NCBI RefSeq assembly: GCF_023115445.1
Contig: NZ_JALDUI010000001.1
Location: forward strand, 248,244 to 312,137
Source: Streptococcus sp. oral taxon 431
GTDB lineage: Bacteria > Bacillota > Bacilli > Lactobacillales > Streptococcaceae
Reading direction: 5' to 3'
Length of the DNA stretch: 63,894 nt
The notes under the pieces are model-generated. The model had not been told where the DNA came from, searched no databases, and saw only the letters and a program-made list of their open reading frames with translations. This document shows positions 37,375-49,032 of the stretch, piece by piece (the first letter of the stretch is position 1; each line of letters begins with the position of its first letter). The position numbers and the translations under genes are program-made.

Positions 37375-37866
37375 TTACAAATGTCTTTCCAGCCACTCGA
37401 TCTTTTTAAAATCCTTATTGTTATTGTGATCATTTCGATAGGAGTCTTGAGAAGAAGCTTTGTAAATACTTAGATACTGCTCCAGACTTGGAAGACGAAA
37501 AGTGATGCATTCAATGTGAATAAGCTCTATATCCGATTCCGAAACACCTGCAAAATCAGGTAAGGAATCGATACTTCCAAATTCAACACTCACTCGATCC
37601 TTTTTGAATTCATGCTCATGAATATCTATTAAGACGTAGCCTAAGTCTTTCATCACTTTCATTATCTTGTCCCAGTCATAAATTCTGAGATGGTCAGGTG
37701 CTTCCCAACCTCTAGGGTCACCAGGTACATGAATGTCAATATCAGACGGCCCCCAATTTTCTTTCGTTCTAAACTCCAATCCCAAAGAACCCATCAGTGT
37801 CGGTGTAATTCCGACTCGATTTAAATGGAAACAAATGGTTTTAAATTCTTCAAATAAGAGACTCAT
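37375..37866 (-). CDS. Nucleotidyltransferase-like protein
   Basis: A 163-residue protein with a minimal nucleotidyltransferase pattern: LMGSLGLEFRTKENWGPSDI followed by DIHVPGD, i.e. GS...DxD, and a later VSVEFGSID. Homologues are often labelled phosphoribosylanthranilate isomerase, which the motifs do not support. The substrate is unknown. Its ATG is next to the stop of the preceding small gene, so the two are coupled. Confidence 0.7.
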   Translation of the reverse strand: MSLLFEEFKTICFHLNRVGITPTLMGSLGLEFRTKENWGPSDIDIHVPGDPRGWEAPDHLRIYDWDKIMKVMKDLGYVLIDIHEHEFKKDRVSVEFGSIDSLPDFAGVSESDIELIHIECITFRLPSLEQYLSIYKASSQDSYRNDHNNNKDFKKIEWLERHL

Positions 37867-37868
37867 GT

Positions 37869-38048
37869 TTACTCTAAACCTTTCATATAAATCTTCGTTA
37901 TTTCTTCTTTATTACCTTGAACAAAATCATCTTCATTTTCTAGAGTATATCCAGTTATTTTGGATACAAATTCTTTTCCTTCTTTTAAGGACCCAAATGC
38001 GACTAGATCTTTATAAGAAGGATTTTGATACAATTCCAACATATACAT
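37869..38048 (-). CDS. Truncated paralogue of the 30744 gene, 59 residues
   Basis: Start ATG 38048 behind AAGGA gives MYMLELYQNPSYKDLVAFGS, which matches the first 45 residues of the 188-residue protein at 30744-31310 (ELYQN, KDLVAF, GYTLENED). It then diverges and ends KIYMKGLE. It may be a remnant or a short functional variant. Unit D lies just upstream. Confidence 0.65.
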   Translation of the reverse strand: MYMLELYQNPSYKDLVAFGSLKEGKEFVSKITGYTLENEDDFVQGNKEEITKIYMKGLE

Positions 38049-38083
38049 CTCTAGTCCTTCTGATTTTTGAACGATTATCCACA

Positions 38084-38113
38084 TTTTACTAACAAACCTA
38101 CACACTCGACATG
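38084..38113 (-). repeat. rumA/rlmCD 3'-end-like unit D (att-like scar)
   Basis: On the minus strand CATGTCGAGTGTGTAGGTTT, then GTTAGTAAAA, encodes HVECVGLLVK, nine of ten residues identical to the rlmCD end [10 protein letters not shown]. It lies between the CPBP protease gene and the truncated paralogue. Confidence 0.82.
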
Positions 38114-38311
38114 TGATAATATTTTTTGTACTAATAAACAAAAGGCAATGAAAATCATTTTAAAATGATACTGTGGAACGGAAAGATTTTCGCTAGTTCC
38201 AAAAGAAACGATATTCATCACTCCACTTTAAATTATAATAGATAATTCTCTAACATAGATCATCTAATTAGCAAATCGTTACTTTCAATAAAGGATAGCC
38301 TGATCTAAATT

Positions 38312-39055
38312 TTAAAATGTTGTTTCCTTACTAATTCTATTACTAGCCAATATAGTATAAACCAAATAACCAATAAAAATGATAATAAAAATAACATTAA
38401 TTTTTAACACAAAATAGAGATTTAACAAATTTGCGAACGCATGAAATAATAGACAGTACCCCACAGATTTCGTTTGACGGTAAAGAAGCCCAAAAACAAA
38501 ACTTAAAAATAATGTATATATAAAAAATAGAATGAAAGGAAATCCTTGATGACTTTCTCCAACTATAAACCATAAAGGCAGATGCCATATTCCCCAAATT
38601 GATCCTACAATCAAATTAGATTGCCAATAAGCATATTTTTTATCAAGTAAGGGTTGTAATATTCCTCTCCATCCTAATTCTTCATGTCCACCACCAAAAA
38701 AAATTAGTTGTATAAAGAATAATGGCATCAGATAAATTGATACTTCATTTAATTCTAAGGAAGATACAGAAAATAGTATCAAAATTGCTAACAAATGAAT
38801 GATGAAATAAATACTACTATTTTCTTTCTTACCAAATACAAAATGTTTAAATTTTATATTATTCCTTTTCAAATAAAAGCCACTTGCAATAGCTGGTCCA
38901 AGTGCACCTACTATATGTAAAGTTCTTCCTATAATCGTTTCTAATCCAAAAATATGAGATTGCGTAAAGATGGCAAGAATCCCCCAAGCTATATAAGTAA
39001 TTCCAAATGTACAATAAAGATAATTTTTTAAATTCTTTTTGTCAATTTCTGTCAT
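38312..39055 (-). CDS. CPBP family intramembrane metalloprotease
   Basis: A 247-residue membrane protein with about seven to eight helices. GGGHEELGWRGILQPLL is the EExxxR motif and SIWGIWHLPLWF the FxxxH-type second motif of the CPBP (CAAX protease and bacteriocin-processing) family. In streptococci such genes often protect against self-made bacteriocins, but no bacteriocin is nearby. It is the island gene closest to rlmCD. Part of its 3' end is duplicated at 37265-37333. Confidence 0.88.
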   Translation of the reverse strand: MTEIDKKNLKNYLYCTFGITYIAWGILAIFTQSHIFGLETIIGRTLHIVGALGPAIASGFYLKRNNIKFKHFVFGKKENSSIYFIIHLLAILILFSVSSLELNEVSIYLMPLFFIQLIFFGGGHEELGWRGILQPLLDKKYAYWQSNLIVGSIWGIWHLPLWFIVGESHQGFPFILFFIYTLFLSFVFGLLYRQTKSVGYCLLFHAFANLLNLYFVLKINVIFIIIFIGYLVYTILASNRISKETTF

Positions 39056-39153
39056 TTTATTGCCCTTATCTTGATTATTTTATGAATAATATTTTTACTG
39101 CTTCTTAGTTGCTGTCGATTATAACTACCTATATTCTATCACAAAAACACAAA

Positions 39154-39177
39154 AAAAGCCTTGCAATCAAGGCTTTT
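39154..39177 (-). terminator. Terminator of rlmCD
   Basis: AAAAGCCTTG (39154-39163) and CAAGGCTTTT (39168-39177) form a 10-bp stem followed by TTTGTGTTTTT on the minus strand. Confidence 0.9.
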
Positions 39178-39202
39178 CATTATCCCTTTCATTCAAAGGT
39201 TT

Positions 39203-40570
<1,368 letters not shown>

Positions 40571-40584
40571 CTATGTGCCGAAAA

Positions 40585-40608
40585 AAAGACGGCAACTGTT
40601 CTGTTACC
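40585..40608 (-). terminator. Terminator of the DUF1002 gene
   Basis: On the minus strand GGTAAC and GTTGCC form a short stem around AGAACA, followed by GTCTTTTTTT. Confidence 0.6.
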
Positions 40609-40630
40609 ATCTATTATACCATGAATTAAC

Positions 40631-41605
40631 CTAAGCACCAAAACTCTTGAAAAAGTTTACAATTGCTTGCCAAATAGCACTGAGAATATTGCCCCCGTCC
40701 TCCAATGCTTTATTAGCATCAAAGTTAAGGTCAATATTGCTGAAACTATCACCTGCTTGCGCAACAATGCTTTGTTTCAAATCTTTTAGGGTTTTTGTGA
40801 AGTCTTCATTATTCAGAATATCACTCTTTGAAAGATTAAAGGCAAAGTTGATGATGATATTGATCTGATTTCCTGTTATAACCTGATCTAGCTTATAATT
40901 TTTCAATGTATCTTCTACAATCTTACGAACATCATCTTCAGTAAGCTCACCCTTAGACTCTTTAGCCTTAGCGACTGCAGCCTTGATATCGGCTAGGGCT
41001 ACGTTCAGTTTATTGGCATCAAAGCCTGATTTGTCCTTGTTTTCATCGTTAATGTCTGACAAGGCCTTGAGCTCTTCCTGAGCCAAGTCTTTATTTTCCT
41101 GAGGCAACTTAACACCATTAGACTCAAGGGAATAGTAAATCCCCGCTAGAGCACTTTCACCAGTAACTGGGATTGGTGCCGCAACGGTGATACGCGCGTG
41201 CTCCACACCCAAGGTAACCGCCGCATTACGGTACATATCTTGCGTTACTTTAGTGATATTTTCAGGTGTTTCAATCTTGACCTCAAGGGGAGATTTTTCT
41301 CCTAATTTTTGAATTTTTGCAGATGAATAGAGCTGGAGACTAGAGTCATTGGCGACGTTCATAATCTTTGAGTAGACATCTGGTGTCATGGTCTTCAAAT
41401 CTTTAGTATCTTTTGAGGCATCATAGCCAAGTTTTTTAAGTGTTTGATTTTTTTGATCTTCCGTTAATGAAGAACCCAAGACGTACTCAGGTTGAACATA
41501 GGTTTCATCAATTACTTTTTGAACATCAGTAGCTGCTTGAGCACTTTGCAAAGTTGCAACCGCTAAAAGTACTGCAGCGCTAGTCAGAAAGACTTTCTTT
41601 CGCAT
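40631..41605 (-). CDS. DUF1002 family secreted protein
   Basis: A 324-residue protein with a Sec signal peptide (KKVFLTSAAVLLAVATLQSA, cleavage near AQAA). The mature part starts TDVQKVIDETYVQPEYVLGS and has ITVAAPIPVTGESALAGIYY, the DUF1002 pattern. The C-terminal 30 residues are hydrophobic/amphipathic. Function unknown; related proteins exist in Bacillus and Enterococcus. Single-gene unit. Confidence 0.85.
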   Translation of the reverse strand: MRKKVFLTSAAVLLAVATLQSAQAATDVQKVIDETYVQPEYVLGSSLTEDQKNQTLKKLGYDASKDTKDLKTMTPDVYSKIMNVANDSSLQLYSSAKIQKLGEKSPLEVKIETPENITKVTQDMYRNAAVTLGVEHARITVAAPIPVTGESALAGIYYSLESNGVKLPQENKDLAQEELKALSDINDENKDKSGFDANKLNVALADIKAAVAKAKESKGELTEDDVRKIVEDTLKNYKLDQVITGNQINIIINFAFNLSKSDILNNEDFTKTLKDLKQSIVAQAGDSFSNIDLNFDANKALEDGGNILSAIWQAIVNFFKSFGA

Positions 41606-41663
41606 GAGACGTTCCTCCTTTTCTAGTCTAGCATAGTAAATTAGCCTTAAAGAAAGCTTATAA

Positions 41664-41688
41664 AAGCACCTAGAAATTCTAGATGCTT
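41664..41688 (-). terminator. Terminator of the glyA-pvaA operon
   Basis: AAGCACCTAGAA and TTCTAGATGCTT form a stem that overlaps the pvaA stop; TTTTATAAGC follows, a weak T-tract. Confidence 0.6.
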
Positions 41689-42289
41689 AAAATAAATTAA
41701 AAAGTTTAATGATATAGAGATTCAATCTAACCTGCCTCGAATAATAGTAATTCCCCCCATCAACGTAGAGTTCAGCTCCGCTAAAGAGTGAAATAGGATT
41801 AAGGTAAGTATAGGTTTCTCCAGTTGTATTTCCTAAAATCGGAGCAACTGTTTCTCGTGAGTATTGTTTGGCTAGGGCAAGTGTATTCTCTTTCCCGTTT
41901 TGAGCGATAAAATCGATATAAGCTGGACCAAAGTTATAAGCCTGTACAGCAGTCCAAACATCTACTTCTTTTTCTTGCGCTAAATAAAGATTTTCAGTCA
42001 AGGTTTGAATTCCCTGACGAATACTACTCCTATTGTCAGAAATTGTATTAGTAGTACCGCTAGCAGACTCACTGGACTGCATCACGTCACTTTCTTTACC
42101 TTTGGTTTCGGTATAAATCATGGCCAAGACTAGTTCTTCATTTGCTGGCGTATCTTGCTCACTTAAAACTTCTCGTACCAAGGATTGATAGGTCATGACC
42201 TGCTTTACATCCCGATACATATAGAAAAGTTTATAGCCAGTAAATAAGATAAGAACTAGTACCAAGACCCTTCTTATAAATTTAAACAT
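41687..42289 (-). CDS. pvaA: Lysozyme-like surface protein PvaA
   Basis: A 200-residue protein with an N-terminal membrane anchor ([15 protein letters not shown]) and a lysozyme-like/SLT-type domain: [20 protein letters not shown] with the catalytic-type Glu, SSESASGT, and [14 protein letters not shown]. It is known as pneumococcal vaccine antigen A. Its ATG shares one base with the stop of the upstream gene. Confidence 0.88.
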   Translation of the reverse strand: MFKFIRRVLVLVLILFTGYKLFYMYRDVKQVMTYQSLVREVLSEQDTPANEELVLAMIYTETKGKESDVMQSSESASGTTNTISDNRSSIRQGIQTLTENLYLAQEKEVDVWTAVQAYNFGPAYIDFIAQNGKENTLALAKQYSRETVAPILGNTTGETYTYLNPISLFSGAELYVDGGNYYYSRQVRLNLYIIKLFNLF

Positions 42290-43263
42290 TATTTGCTTTG
42301 TATATCCTCGATGTTTTTGATTAAGATAGAGTAGGTTCCATTGTCATTTTGGATAAATTCTACCGACTCAGCATCTTGGTAAATATTGTTGGGTACAATT
42401 AATTCAATACCATTTGACAGAGAAAGTTTTTGGTTTTCAAATTTCTTTAATTGGCGACTAGCATCGATTTCATCAAACTGAACTGGCTCTGGTACGGCTT
42501 CTTTGACTTGGTCAATAAAGCTAAGACGAGCCGTCAGATTGTTGTCAAAAAGGTCATTGGCCAATTTCTCAGGCGACAATTCATTGCTTTCTTCAAGGTT
42601 GTTGAAAATAGCAGACTTGACCTTGGATTGAAACTGGAAATCATCTGTATTAAATGTTTCAGCAATTCTCTGAGCCGTTTTTTCAAGTTCCTTGATAGAC
42701 TTTTTAGGTGAAATCTTTGGCTGAGCCTGGATCAGATTCTCAGAAAAATAGTTCAAAAAAGTCCCGTTATACTTGATTCGTTTTTCAATCAGATGGTACT
42801 TGCGACTCTGAAGATTGACCACCAAGGCCTCGTTAGCACCTGTTCCAAATCCTGGAAGATTGTTTTGAGTTAGCTTGATTGGATTATCAACTTCTCCCCC
42901 CAGATGAGTCAAGGTCTCACGCAGGGCAATTCGCAAGAAAGCGAAATGCTCCACACCTTCTTTAGAAAATTGCACAAAAATCAAGTCATTGGTCTTGAGG
43001 TTTTCAGAAATACTGAATTCCTCTTTCCAGAGATTAGCCAGCGTTACTGATGTCTCCAACAAATCGTCAGTGATGTGATTGAAGAAGGGATTTTCTTCTT
43101 CGAAAATCCCAGTCTTGGCTTCATCTGAATACACACGTTCAATTTTTTTACGCAGGTATTCCTCAATTTTTGGAGTGATATTGAGAAGCTTATCCGCTAG
43201 AAACAAGTCCGTGTCATCAGGGCTGAACTGATGGATAATAGCTTTCTTAATATAAATGTCCAT
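42289..43263 (-). CDS. Nucleoid-associated protein (NdpA/YejK-like)
   Basis: About 324 residues. Start [17 protein letters not shown] at ATG 43263 with GAGGA upstream. The NA37/NdpA pattern includes DLFVQ-like [10 protein letters not shown] and [13 protein letters not shown]. Members associate with the nucleoid; the role in streptococci is unclear. It follows glyA by 7 nt. Confidence 0.8.
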   Translation of the reverse strand: MDIYIKKAIIHQFSPDDTDLFLADKLLNITPKIEEYLRKKIERVYSDEAKTGIFEEENPFFNHITDDLLETSVTLANLWKEEFSISENLKTNDLIFVQFSKEGVEHFAFLRIALRETLTHLGGEVDNPIKLTQNNLPGFGTGANEALVVNLQSRKYHLIEKRIKYNGTFLNYFSENLIQAQPKISPKKSIKELEKTAQRIAETFNTDDFQFQSKVKSAIFNNLEESNELSPEKLANDLFDNNLTARLSFIDQVKEAVPEPVQFDEIDASRQLKKFENQKLSLSNGIELIVPNNIYQDAESVEFIQNDNGTYSILIKNIEDIQSK

Positions 43264-43270
43264 AAAAATA

Positions 43271-44527
43271 TTAGTCCTCGTATAATGGGAAGGCATCTGT
43301 TAATTGTTTAACTGCACTTCTCACTTCTTCTAAAACAGCTTCATTTTCTGCATTCTTAAGGGCTTTAATGATGAGTTCAGCCACTTTGCGACTTTCTTCT
43401 TCACCAAATCCACGCGCAGTAATGGCTGCTGCTCCGATACGAATACCACTTGTCTTAAATGGTGACAAGGTTTCGTAAGGGATTGAGTTTTTATTTAGGG
43501 TAATATTGACTTCATCCAGCAAGTTTTGAGCAACTTTTCCGTTTTCTACAACCTTAGTCACATCAACAAGGAAGAGGTGGTTTTCAGTCCCACCAGAAAT
43601 GATACGGAAATCAGGATCTTGCAAGAAGACTTCTACCATAGCCTTGCTGTTTTTGATTACATTGGCAGCGTATTCCTTGAAAGCTGGATCCAAAACTTCT
43701 TTGAAAGAAACTGCCTTAGCAGCAACAACATGCTCCAAAGGACCGCCCTGAATACCTGGGAAAATAGCTGAGTTAATTTTCTTAGCTAAGTCTTCATCAT
43801 TGGTCAAAATCAAACCACCACGAGGGCCACGAAGGGTTTTGTGGGTCGTTGTTGTAGTGATATGAGCGTATGGTACTGGGCTTGGATGTAGACCAGCTGC
43901 AACCAAACCAGCAATATGAGCCATATCGACCATGAGCTTAGCTCCAACAGCATCCGCAATTTCACGGAATTTTGAAAAGTCGATAATTTGAGAATAGGCT
44001 GAAGCACCTGCTACGATCAATTTTGGTTTTACTTCTTGGGCTTGTTTCAAGATAGCATCAAAATCCAAGAGTTCCGTTTCAGGGTCAACACTGTAAGAAA
44101 CAAAGTTGTAGGTTTGACCTGAGAAGCTAACTGGAGCTCCGTGGGTCAAGTGTCCACCTGCTGCCAAATCCATCCCCATAACGGTATCACCTGGCTCAAT
44201 CAAGGCCATGTAAGACGCACAGTTGGCTTGGCTTCCTGAGTGAGGTTGGACATTAGCGAATTTAGCGCCGAAAATTTCTTTTGCACGTTCAATAGCTAGA
44301 CTTTCTACCACGTCTACCACATCAGTTCCACCATAGTAACGGCGTCCTGGGTACCCCTCGGCATATTTGTTTGTCAAGATAGACCCTTGAGCAGCCATAA
44401 CAGCCTTGGAAACTACGTTTTCCGAAGCAATCAACTCGATGTTGTTTTGTTGGCGTTCTTCTTCTTTGGCGATAGCATTCCAAAGATCTGCGTCATAAGC
44501 TTTAAAATCATCTTTGTCAAAAATCAT
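43271..44527 (-). CDS. glyA: Serine hydroxymethyltransferase
   Basis: A 418-residue PLP enzyme converting serine and tetrahydrofolate to glycine and methylene-THF. Motifs: [21 protein letters not shown], and [14 protein letters not shown] with the PLP Lys. Full length, at the usual streptococcal place after the tsaC-GNAT pair. Confidence 0.97.
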   Translation of the reverse strand: MIFDKDDFKAYDADLWNAIAKEEERQQNNIELIASENVVSKAVMAAQGSILTNKYAEGYPGRRYYGGTDVVDVVESLAIERAKEIFGAKFANVQPHSGSQANCASYMALIEPGDTVMGMDLAAGGHLTHGAPVSFSGQTYNFVSYSVDPETELLDFDAILKQAQEVKPKLIVAGASAYSQIIDFSKFREIADAVGAKLMVDMAHIAGLVAAGLHPSPVPYAHITTTTTHKTLRGPRGGLILTNDEDLAKKINSAIFPGIQGGPLEHVVAAKAVSFKEVLDPAFKEYAANVIKNSKAMVEVFLQDPDFRIISGGTENHLFLVDVTKVVENGKVAQNLLDEVNITLNKNSIPYETLSPFKTSGIRIGAAAITARGFGEEESRKVAELIIKALKNAENEAVLEEVRSAVKQLTDAFPLYED

Positions 44528-44593
44528 AGGTCTTCTCCTTTATAGTGTGACAGGTCTTTAGTTTGTTTTTACAACAAGAATATAAAATCCAAA

Positions 44594-45025
44594 CTAAAAA
44601 ATGCGAATAAACCGTTTCTGCACTTTATCGCAAGTATAACCAACTTTTTCGTAAAATGCATGGGCACCCAGACGATGGTCTGCAGAATTTAAGCGAATAA
44701 AGTTATAGCCTCGTTTTTTTGCTTCTTGTTCCAATCCTTGGAGCAAAGTTTTTCCGATACCCTGGCCCTGTGTTTGAGGCAAAACAGCTAAAGCTAGAAT
44801 ATTAAAACCTGGTTTTGAATAAAGGGATTCATAAACCTCGGCATGGACATAGCCAAGTAAGTCATGGCTGGTCGAATCCTCGAAACCCAGTAGGTAGTGA
44901 TGGGAGTCCTGAGATAACTTAGCTAGTTGACTAGCCGTTTCCTCTAAACTAAACGAATAACCTAAAGCTTCTTTATTAATCTCACAAATAGCTGTAACAT
45001 CTGTTGTTTTCAAATCACGTAGCAT
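44594..45025 (-). CDS. GNAT family N-acetyltransferase
   Basis: About 143 residues. ATG 45025 follows AGGAGG. The acetyl-CoA site is ILALAVLPQTQGQGIGKTLL and the C-terminus SADHRLGAHAFYEKVGYT is typical. It overlaps the tsaC stop region, so expression is coupled. Substrate unknown; position next to tsaC/prmC recalls RimI, but it is not a clear RimI. Confidence 0.85.
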   Translation of the reverse strand: MLRDLKTTDVTAICEINKEALGYSFSLEETASQLAKLSQDSHHYLLGFEDSTSHDLLGYVHAEVYESLYSKPGFNILALAVLPQTQGQGIGKTLLQGLEQEAKKRGYNFIRLNSADHRLGAHAFYEKVGYTCDKVQKRFIRIF

Positions 45026-45026
45026 G

Positions 45027-45629
45027 TCATACCTCCTCAAAAGGAATTGTTGGTATCTTGGCAAGGATATCTTCTCGAGTAATCGCTCCTTGGCGTAGAA
45101 TCTTCACCTTATCGCCAGATAGGTCTAAAATAGTCGAATCCTGACCTGTTAAAAATGCATCGTCTTCAAGTCCCACGACCTCTTGCTCAAAATCATGAAG
45201 GATCTTGTGAAAATCTACTCCACTTGATTGACCTGAGATATTGGCAGAAGGTCCGATTAAGGGGCCAAATTCACGAATCAATTCCAGAGTTAAAGGATGA
45301 CTCGGCATGCGAAATCCAACTGTCGTCAAATTTGAATTGACCCAGTAAGGAACCTTGTCATTAGCTTCTAAGATAATGGTCAAAGGGCCTGGCAAAAAAC
45401 TTTCAACCAATTGTTGTAAATAAGTTGGCTGATTCCTAGAAAAGTTCAAGATATCGTCTAAACTAGCAACATTGAGATTGAGAGCCTTATCTCTTGGACG
45501 ACATTTAAGCTGATAAACATGGTCAACAGCCTTTTCATCCAATGCTTTTGCAAAAAGTCCATAAACTGTCTCCGTTGGCAAAACAACAGCTCCACCATTT
45601 TCAAGCTCGTGTTTAATTTTCTCCATCAT
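45027..45629 (-). CDS. tsaC: L-threonylcarbamoyladenylate synthase
   Basis: About 200 residues of the YrdC/Sua5 domain: GGAVVLPTETVYGLFA, KCRPRDKALNLNV, and IGPSANISGQSSG. It makes threonylcarbamoyl-AMP from Thr, bicarbonate and ATP for t6A37 of tRNA. The ATG at 45629 lies inside the end of prmC (17-nt overlap). Confidence 0.92.
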   Translation of the reverse strand: MMEKIKHELENGGAVVLPTETVYGLFAKALDEKAVDHVYQLKCRPRDKALNLNVASLDDILNFSRNQPTYLQQLVESFLPGPLTIILEANDKVPYWVNSNLTTVGFRMPSHPLTLELIREFGPLIGPSANISGQSSGVDFHKILHDFEQEVVGLEDDAFLTGQDSTILDLSGDKVKILRQGAITREDILAKIPTIPFEEV

Positions 45630-46449
45630 CAATGACAACCATCCTATCTTGGCCAAATTGGTCTTTCAGAGTTCGAACTCGCTTCTCGGGAAAATTTTCC
45701 TTGAAAAGAGCTGGAACGCTTTGTCCTTGTTTGTAGCCAATTTCAAGATAAATCTTACCACCATCTTTTAGATAGTCTTTAGCTTCCTCCGCGATTCTGC
45801 GATAGATCGCTAGACCATCCTCATCTGCAAAGAGGGCTAAATGTGGCTCTGAATGGAGAACATTCAAACCAACTTCTGCCTCATCTACTTGAGATATATA
45901 AGGTGGATTGGATACAATTATATCATATTTTGAAGAAATTTCGGAGAAACAGTTAGATTTAATAAAGAATAATGTTAGACCTAGATTATCAGCGTTTTCC
46001 ATCGCCAAATCCAAAGCATCCTGAGAAATATCGGCAGCTGTGATTGTCCAATCTGGTCTATTTTTAGCTAAAGCAAGAGCGATAGCTCCACTCCCAGTTC
46101 CAATATCCAGAACTTTGAGATTTTCCTCTGGATTCTCAGCTAGGATGAGCTCCACCAACTCTTCTGTCTCTGGACGGGGAATCAAGACCCGCTCATCAAC
46201 CTTTAACTGCATCCCAAAAAATTCTGCATGACCGATAATGTACTGGGCAGGTATATGATTTGCCAGTTTCGTGTAAATTTCCTCTACAAACTCTTTTTCT
46301 TCCTCTGTAACTTCTTGCTGAAGGGCAAAGACGAAGTCAGTAAAAGATAGATTTTTCAGGCTACGATAGACAAAGGAGAGGCTTTCTGCTTCCTCTCCCT
46401 GTGCTATCAACTTTTCCTCAAAATCCTTAAAAATTTGAGCTAATTTCAT
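45613..46449 (-). CDS. prmC: Release factor glutamine methyltransferase
   Basis: A 278-residue SAM enzyme that methylates the Gln of the GGQ motif in release factors. LDIGTGSGAIALALAK binds SAM; IIVSNPPYIS holds the NPPY active site. It starts one base from the prfA stop, matching its substrate's gene upstream. Confidence 0.95.
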   Translation of the reverse strand: MKLAQIFKDFEEKLIAQGEEAESLSFVYRSLKNLSFTDFVFALQQEVTEEEKEFVEEIYTKLANHIPAQYIIGHAEFFGMQLKVDERVLIPRPETEELVELILAENPEENLKVLDIGTGSGAIALALAKNRPDWTITAADISQDALDLAMENADNLGLTLFFIKSNCFSEISSKYDIIVSNPPYISQVDEAEVGLNVLHSEPHLALFADEDGLAIYRRIAEEAKDYLKDGGKIYLEIGYKQGQSVPALFKENFPEKRVRTLKDQFGQDRMVVIDDGEN

Positions 46450-47528
46450 TATTTGTTTAATTCTTCCAATTTTTGAGTTTGGTCGTAAAGAACCAAGGCG
46501 TCCACAACTTCATCTAGTTTACCAGACAAAATAGTATCTAGTTTTTGAAGAGTCAAGCCAATACGGTGATCAGTGACACGGTTTTGTGGGAAGTTATAGG
46601 TACGAATACGTTCTGAACGGTCACCAGTACCGATAGTAGACTTACGCTCTGCGTCTTGCTCGTCTTGAGCAATTTGAGCAAAGTGGTCAGCAACACGCGC
46701 ACGAATAATCTTCATGGCCTTCTCACGGTTTTTCTGCTGAGTACGTTCTTCCTGCATTTCAACCTTGATATTGGTTGGTAAGTGAACGATACGAACAGCA
46801 GTCGCAACCTTGTTGACGTTCTGTCCACCAGCACCAGAAGCGTGGTAGATATCCACACGAAGGTCTTTTGGATCAATATCGTATTCTACTTCTTCGACTT
46901 CAGGCATGACAAGAACAGTTGCAGTCGATGTATGAACACGACCCTGACTTTCTGTCACAGGGACACGTTGCACACGGTGGGCACCAGACTCATACTTGAG
47001 TTTAGAGTAAACTGACTGACCAGAAACCATGGCAACCACTTCTTTAAAACCACCAACACCGTTCATTGAAGCTTCCATAACTTCAAAACGCCAGCCCTGG
47101 GCTTCAGCATACTTTTGGTACATGGTTAGCAAATCACCAGCAAAAAGTGCTGCTTCATCACCACCTGCAGCTCCACGTATTTCAAGGATGATATTCTTGT
47201 CATCGTTTGGATCTTTAGGAAGGAGCAAGATCTTCAGTTTTTCCTCGTACTCTTCTTTTTCAGCCTTAGCATCTTTCAATTCTTGCTTAGCCATTTCTTC
47301 CAAGTCCGCATCTCCGCCTGATTCCTTAATCATCTCTTCGGCGTCGACAATGTTTTGAAGGACTTGTTTGTATTCGCGGTAGGCAGTTACAGTATCACGA
47401 GTAGAAGCTTCCTCTTTTGAAAGCTCCATGAAACGCTTGGTGTCTGAAACTACATCAGGGTCACTGAGCAATTCTCCCAACTCTTCATAACGGTCTTCTA
47501 CAGCTTGTAGTTGATCATAGATGTTCAT
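46449..47528 (-). CDS. prfA: Peptide chain release factor 1
   Basis: A 359-residue protein ending translation at UAA/UAG. The GGQ motif ([19 protein letters not shown]) and the [16 protein letters not shown] region are present; the PAT-type anticodon region is in domain 2. Length is normal. Confidence 0.97.
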   Translation of the reverse strand: MNIYDQLQAVEDRYEELGELLSDPDVVSDTKRFMELSKEEASTRDTVTAYREYKQVLQNIVDAEEMIKESGGDADLEEMAKQELKDAKAEKEEYEEKLKILLLPKDPNDDKNIILEIRGAAGGDEAALFAGDLLTMYQKYAEAQGWRFEVMEASMNGVGGFKEVVAMVSGQSVYSKLKYESGAHRVQRVPVTESQGRVHTSTATVLVMPEVEEVEYDIDPKDLRVDIYHASGAGGQNVNKVATAVRIVHLPTNIKVEMQEERTQQKNREKAMKIIRARVADHFAQIAQDEQDAERKSTIGTGDRSERIRTYNFPQNRVTDHRIGLTLQKLDTILSGKLDEVVDALVLYDQTQKLEELNK

Positions 47529-47537
47529 TTCTTCTCC

Positions 47538-48605
47538 TTATTTCTCAATTGTTAAATCGTATATGGCTACTACTTCGTTCTCAAATATTTCCCCAGTTTC
47601 TTTAAATCCATAACTGAGGTAACAAGATCTTGCATGTTCATTTTCTGGTTCATAAGACAACCAAAGTTTATTGGATAAACCCGCTGGCGCTGTCCGAACA
47701 TAGTCTAGCACTTTATCCATAATTGGTTTAAAATATCCTTGATCTTGAAAATACTTATCAATCATGAAACGAAATAGTAAATAATTTCCATTACTAATTC
47801 CGATTTTTTTATCATATGCTAACATCACAAAACCTATGATTGCATCATTATCGTAAACTGCCAATGGAGCTACAAAATCTCCATTTTTTGTGTAGACATA
47901 TGCTTCAGCTAAACTAATTGCGTTGGTAGCAATAAATTGTTTTTGATATTCCTTAACATCCAAATTCAGAACATCAAAATAATTTTTTATTGTAACATCT
48001 CTTAGTTCAATTGTCATAGTCTTGTTCCTTTTAGATGTTATCAGTGGTGCAAAATAATGTTTACGGCAAACCGAGATATAGGTTTCATTGCCACCTATCT
48101 GAATCTGATCACCATCATAGACTGGCAGACCATTCTGCGTACGCAAGACCATGGTCGCTTTTTTCTTGCAATACTGACAAATGGTCTTGATTTCGTCAAT
48201 CTTATCTGCTAAGAGCAGAAGATATTTTGAACCTTCGAATAGTTCATTACGAAAGTCATTTTTTAAACCAAATGCCATAACAGGTATGTCTAACTCATCC
48301 ACAACACGAGCTAGATCGTAAACATGGTGACGCTTTAAAAACTGGGCTTCATCGACAAGTACACAGTAAGGCTTTTCAGGTAAATCTCGGATAAATCCAA
48401 AGATATCCGTTGTTTCCTCAATAGCAACTGCTGGTCTTTTCATCCCAATTCGACTTGAAACATAGCCAACACCGTCACGCGTATCCAGAGCCGAAGTCAT
48501 AATCACAACTCCCTTTCCTTGCTCCTCATAGTTATAGGCTACTTTGAGAATCTCAATCGTTTTTCCTGAGTTCATGGTCCCATAACGATAATACAACTGT
48601 GCCAT
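47538..48605 (-). CDS. tdk: Thymidine kinase fused to a GNAT acetyltransferase
   Basis: A 355-residue open frame. Residues 1-190 are a full thymidine kinase: [14 protein letters not shown] (P-loop), [10 protein letters not shown], and zinc ligands CQYC (143-146) and CRKH (180-183). Residues 197-355 are a GNAT domain ([20 protein letters not shown], then [18 protein letters not shown]). Normal streptococcal Tdk ends near residue 195-200. The internal ATG at 48017 still has AAAAGGA upstream, so the GNAT may also be made alone. I read this as loss of the stop between two adjacent genes. Confidence 0.88.
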   Translation of the reverse strand: MAQLYYRYGTMNSGKTIEILKVAYNYEEQGKGVVIMTSALDTRDGVGYVSSRIGMKRPAVAIEETTDIFGFIRDLPEKPYCVLVDEAQFLKRHHVYDLARVVDELDIPVMAFGLKNDFRNELFEGSKYLLLLADKIDEIKTICQYCKKKATMVLRTQNGLPVYDGDQIQIGGNETYISVCRKHYFAPLITSKRNKTMTIELRDVTIKNYFDVLNLDVKEYQKQFIATNAISLAEAYVYTKNGDFVAPLAVYDNDAIIGFVMLAYDKKIGISNGNYLLFRFMIDKYFQDQGYFKPIMDKVLDYVRTAPAGLSNKLWLSYEPENEHARSCYLSYGFKETGEIFENEVVAIYDLTIEK

Positions 48606-48727
48606 GCTTCTATTTCACGTCCATTTCTAAATTTTTGCTACATTCTAGTATACCATATTTTCTCAAAGCTTTAAACGACAAATTGTGGTAAAATAGAAGA
48701 AATCAAGAACTAGTGGAGGACCCAATT

Positions 48728-48910
48728 ATGCCATTTGTACGCATCGATTTATTTGAAGGACGCACGTTAGAGCAAAAGAAAGCCCTAGCCAAGGAAGTTA
48801 CGGAAGCTGTTGTTCGCAACACTGGTGCACCTCAATCTGCTGTTCATGTCATTATCAACGATATGCCTGAAGGAACCTATTTCCCACAAGGTGAAATGCG
48901 CACTAAGTAA
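48728..48910 (+). CDS. 4-oxalocrotonate tautomerase family enzyme
   Basis: A 60-residue protein starting MPFVRIDLFEGRTLEQK; the Pro after the removed Met is the catalytic base of the family. ATG 48728 is used because GGAGG is 8 nt upstream and Pro must follow it. The natural substrate in streptococci is unknown. Confidence 0.9.
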   Translation: MPFVRIDLFEGRTLEQKKALAKEVTEAVVRNTGAPQSAVHVIINDMPEGTYFPQGEMRTK

Positions 48911-48938
48911 AGCTTAAGCAATCTGCTTAGGCTTTTCT
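48910..48938 (+). terminator. Terminator of the tautomerase gene
   Basis: AAGCTTAAGCA pairs with TGCTTAGGCTT around ATC, followed by TTCTTT. Confidence 0.75.
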
Positions 48939-48954
48939 TTATAAGTAACATTCA

Positions 48955-48983
48955 TTGAAGAAAATACTAAAATTTGTTACAAT
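48955..48983 (+). promoter_or_regulatory. Promoter of mnmE
   Basis: TTGAAG (48955-48960), a 17-nt spacer and TACAAT (48978-48983); mnmE starts 50 nt further. Confidence 0.82.
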
Positions 48984-49032
48984 TTGAAGAGATATTAGTC
49001 TATACAAACAAATAAACTATAAAGGAATTGAA

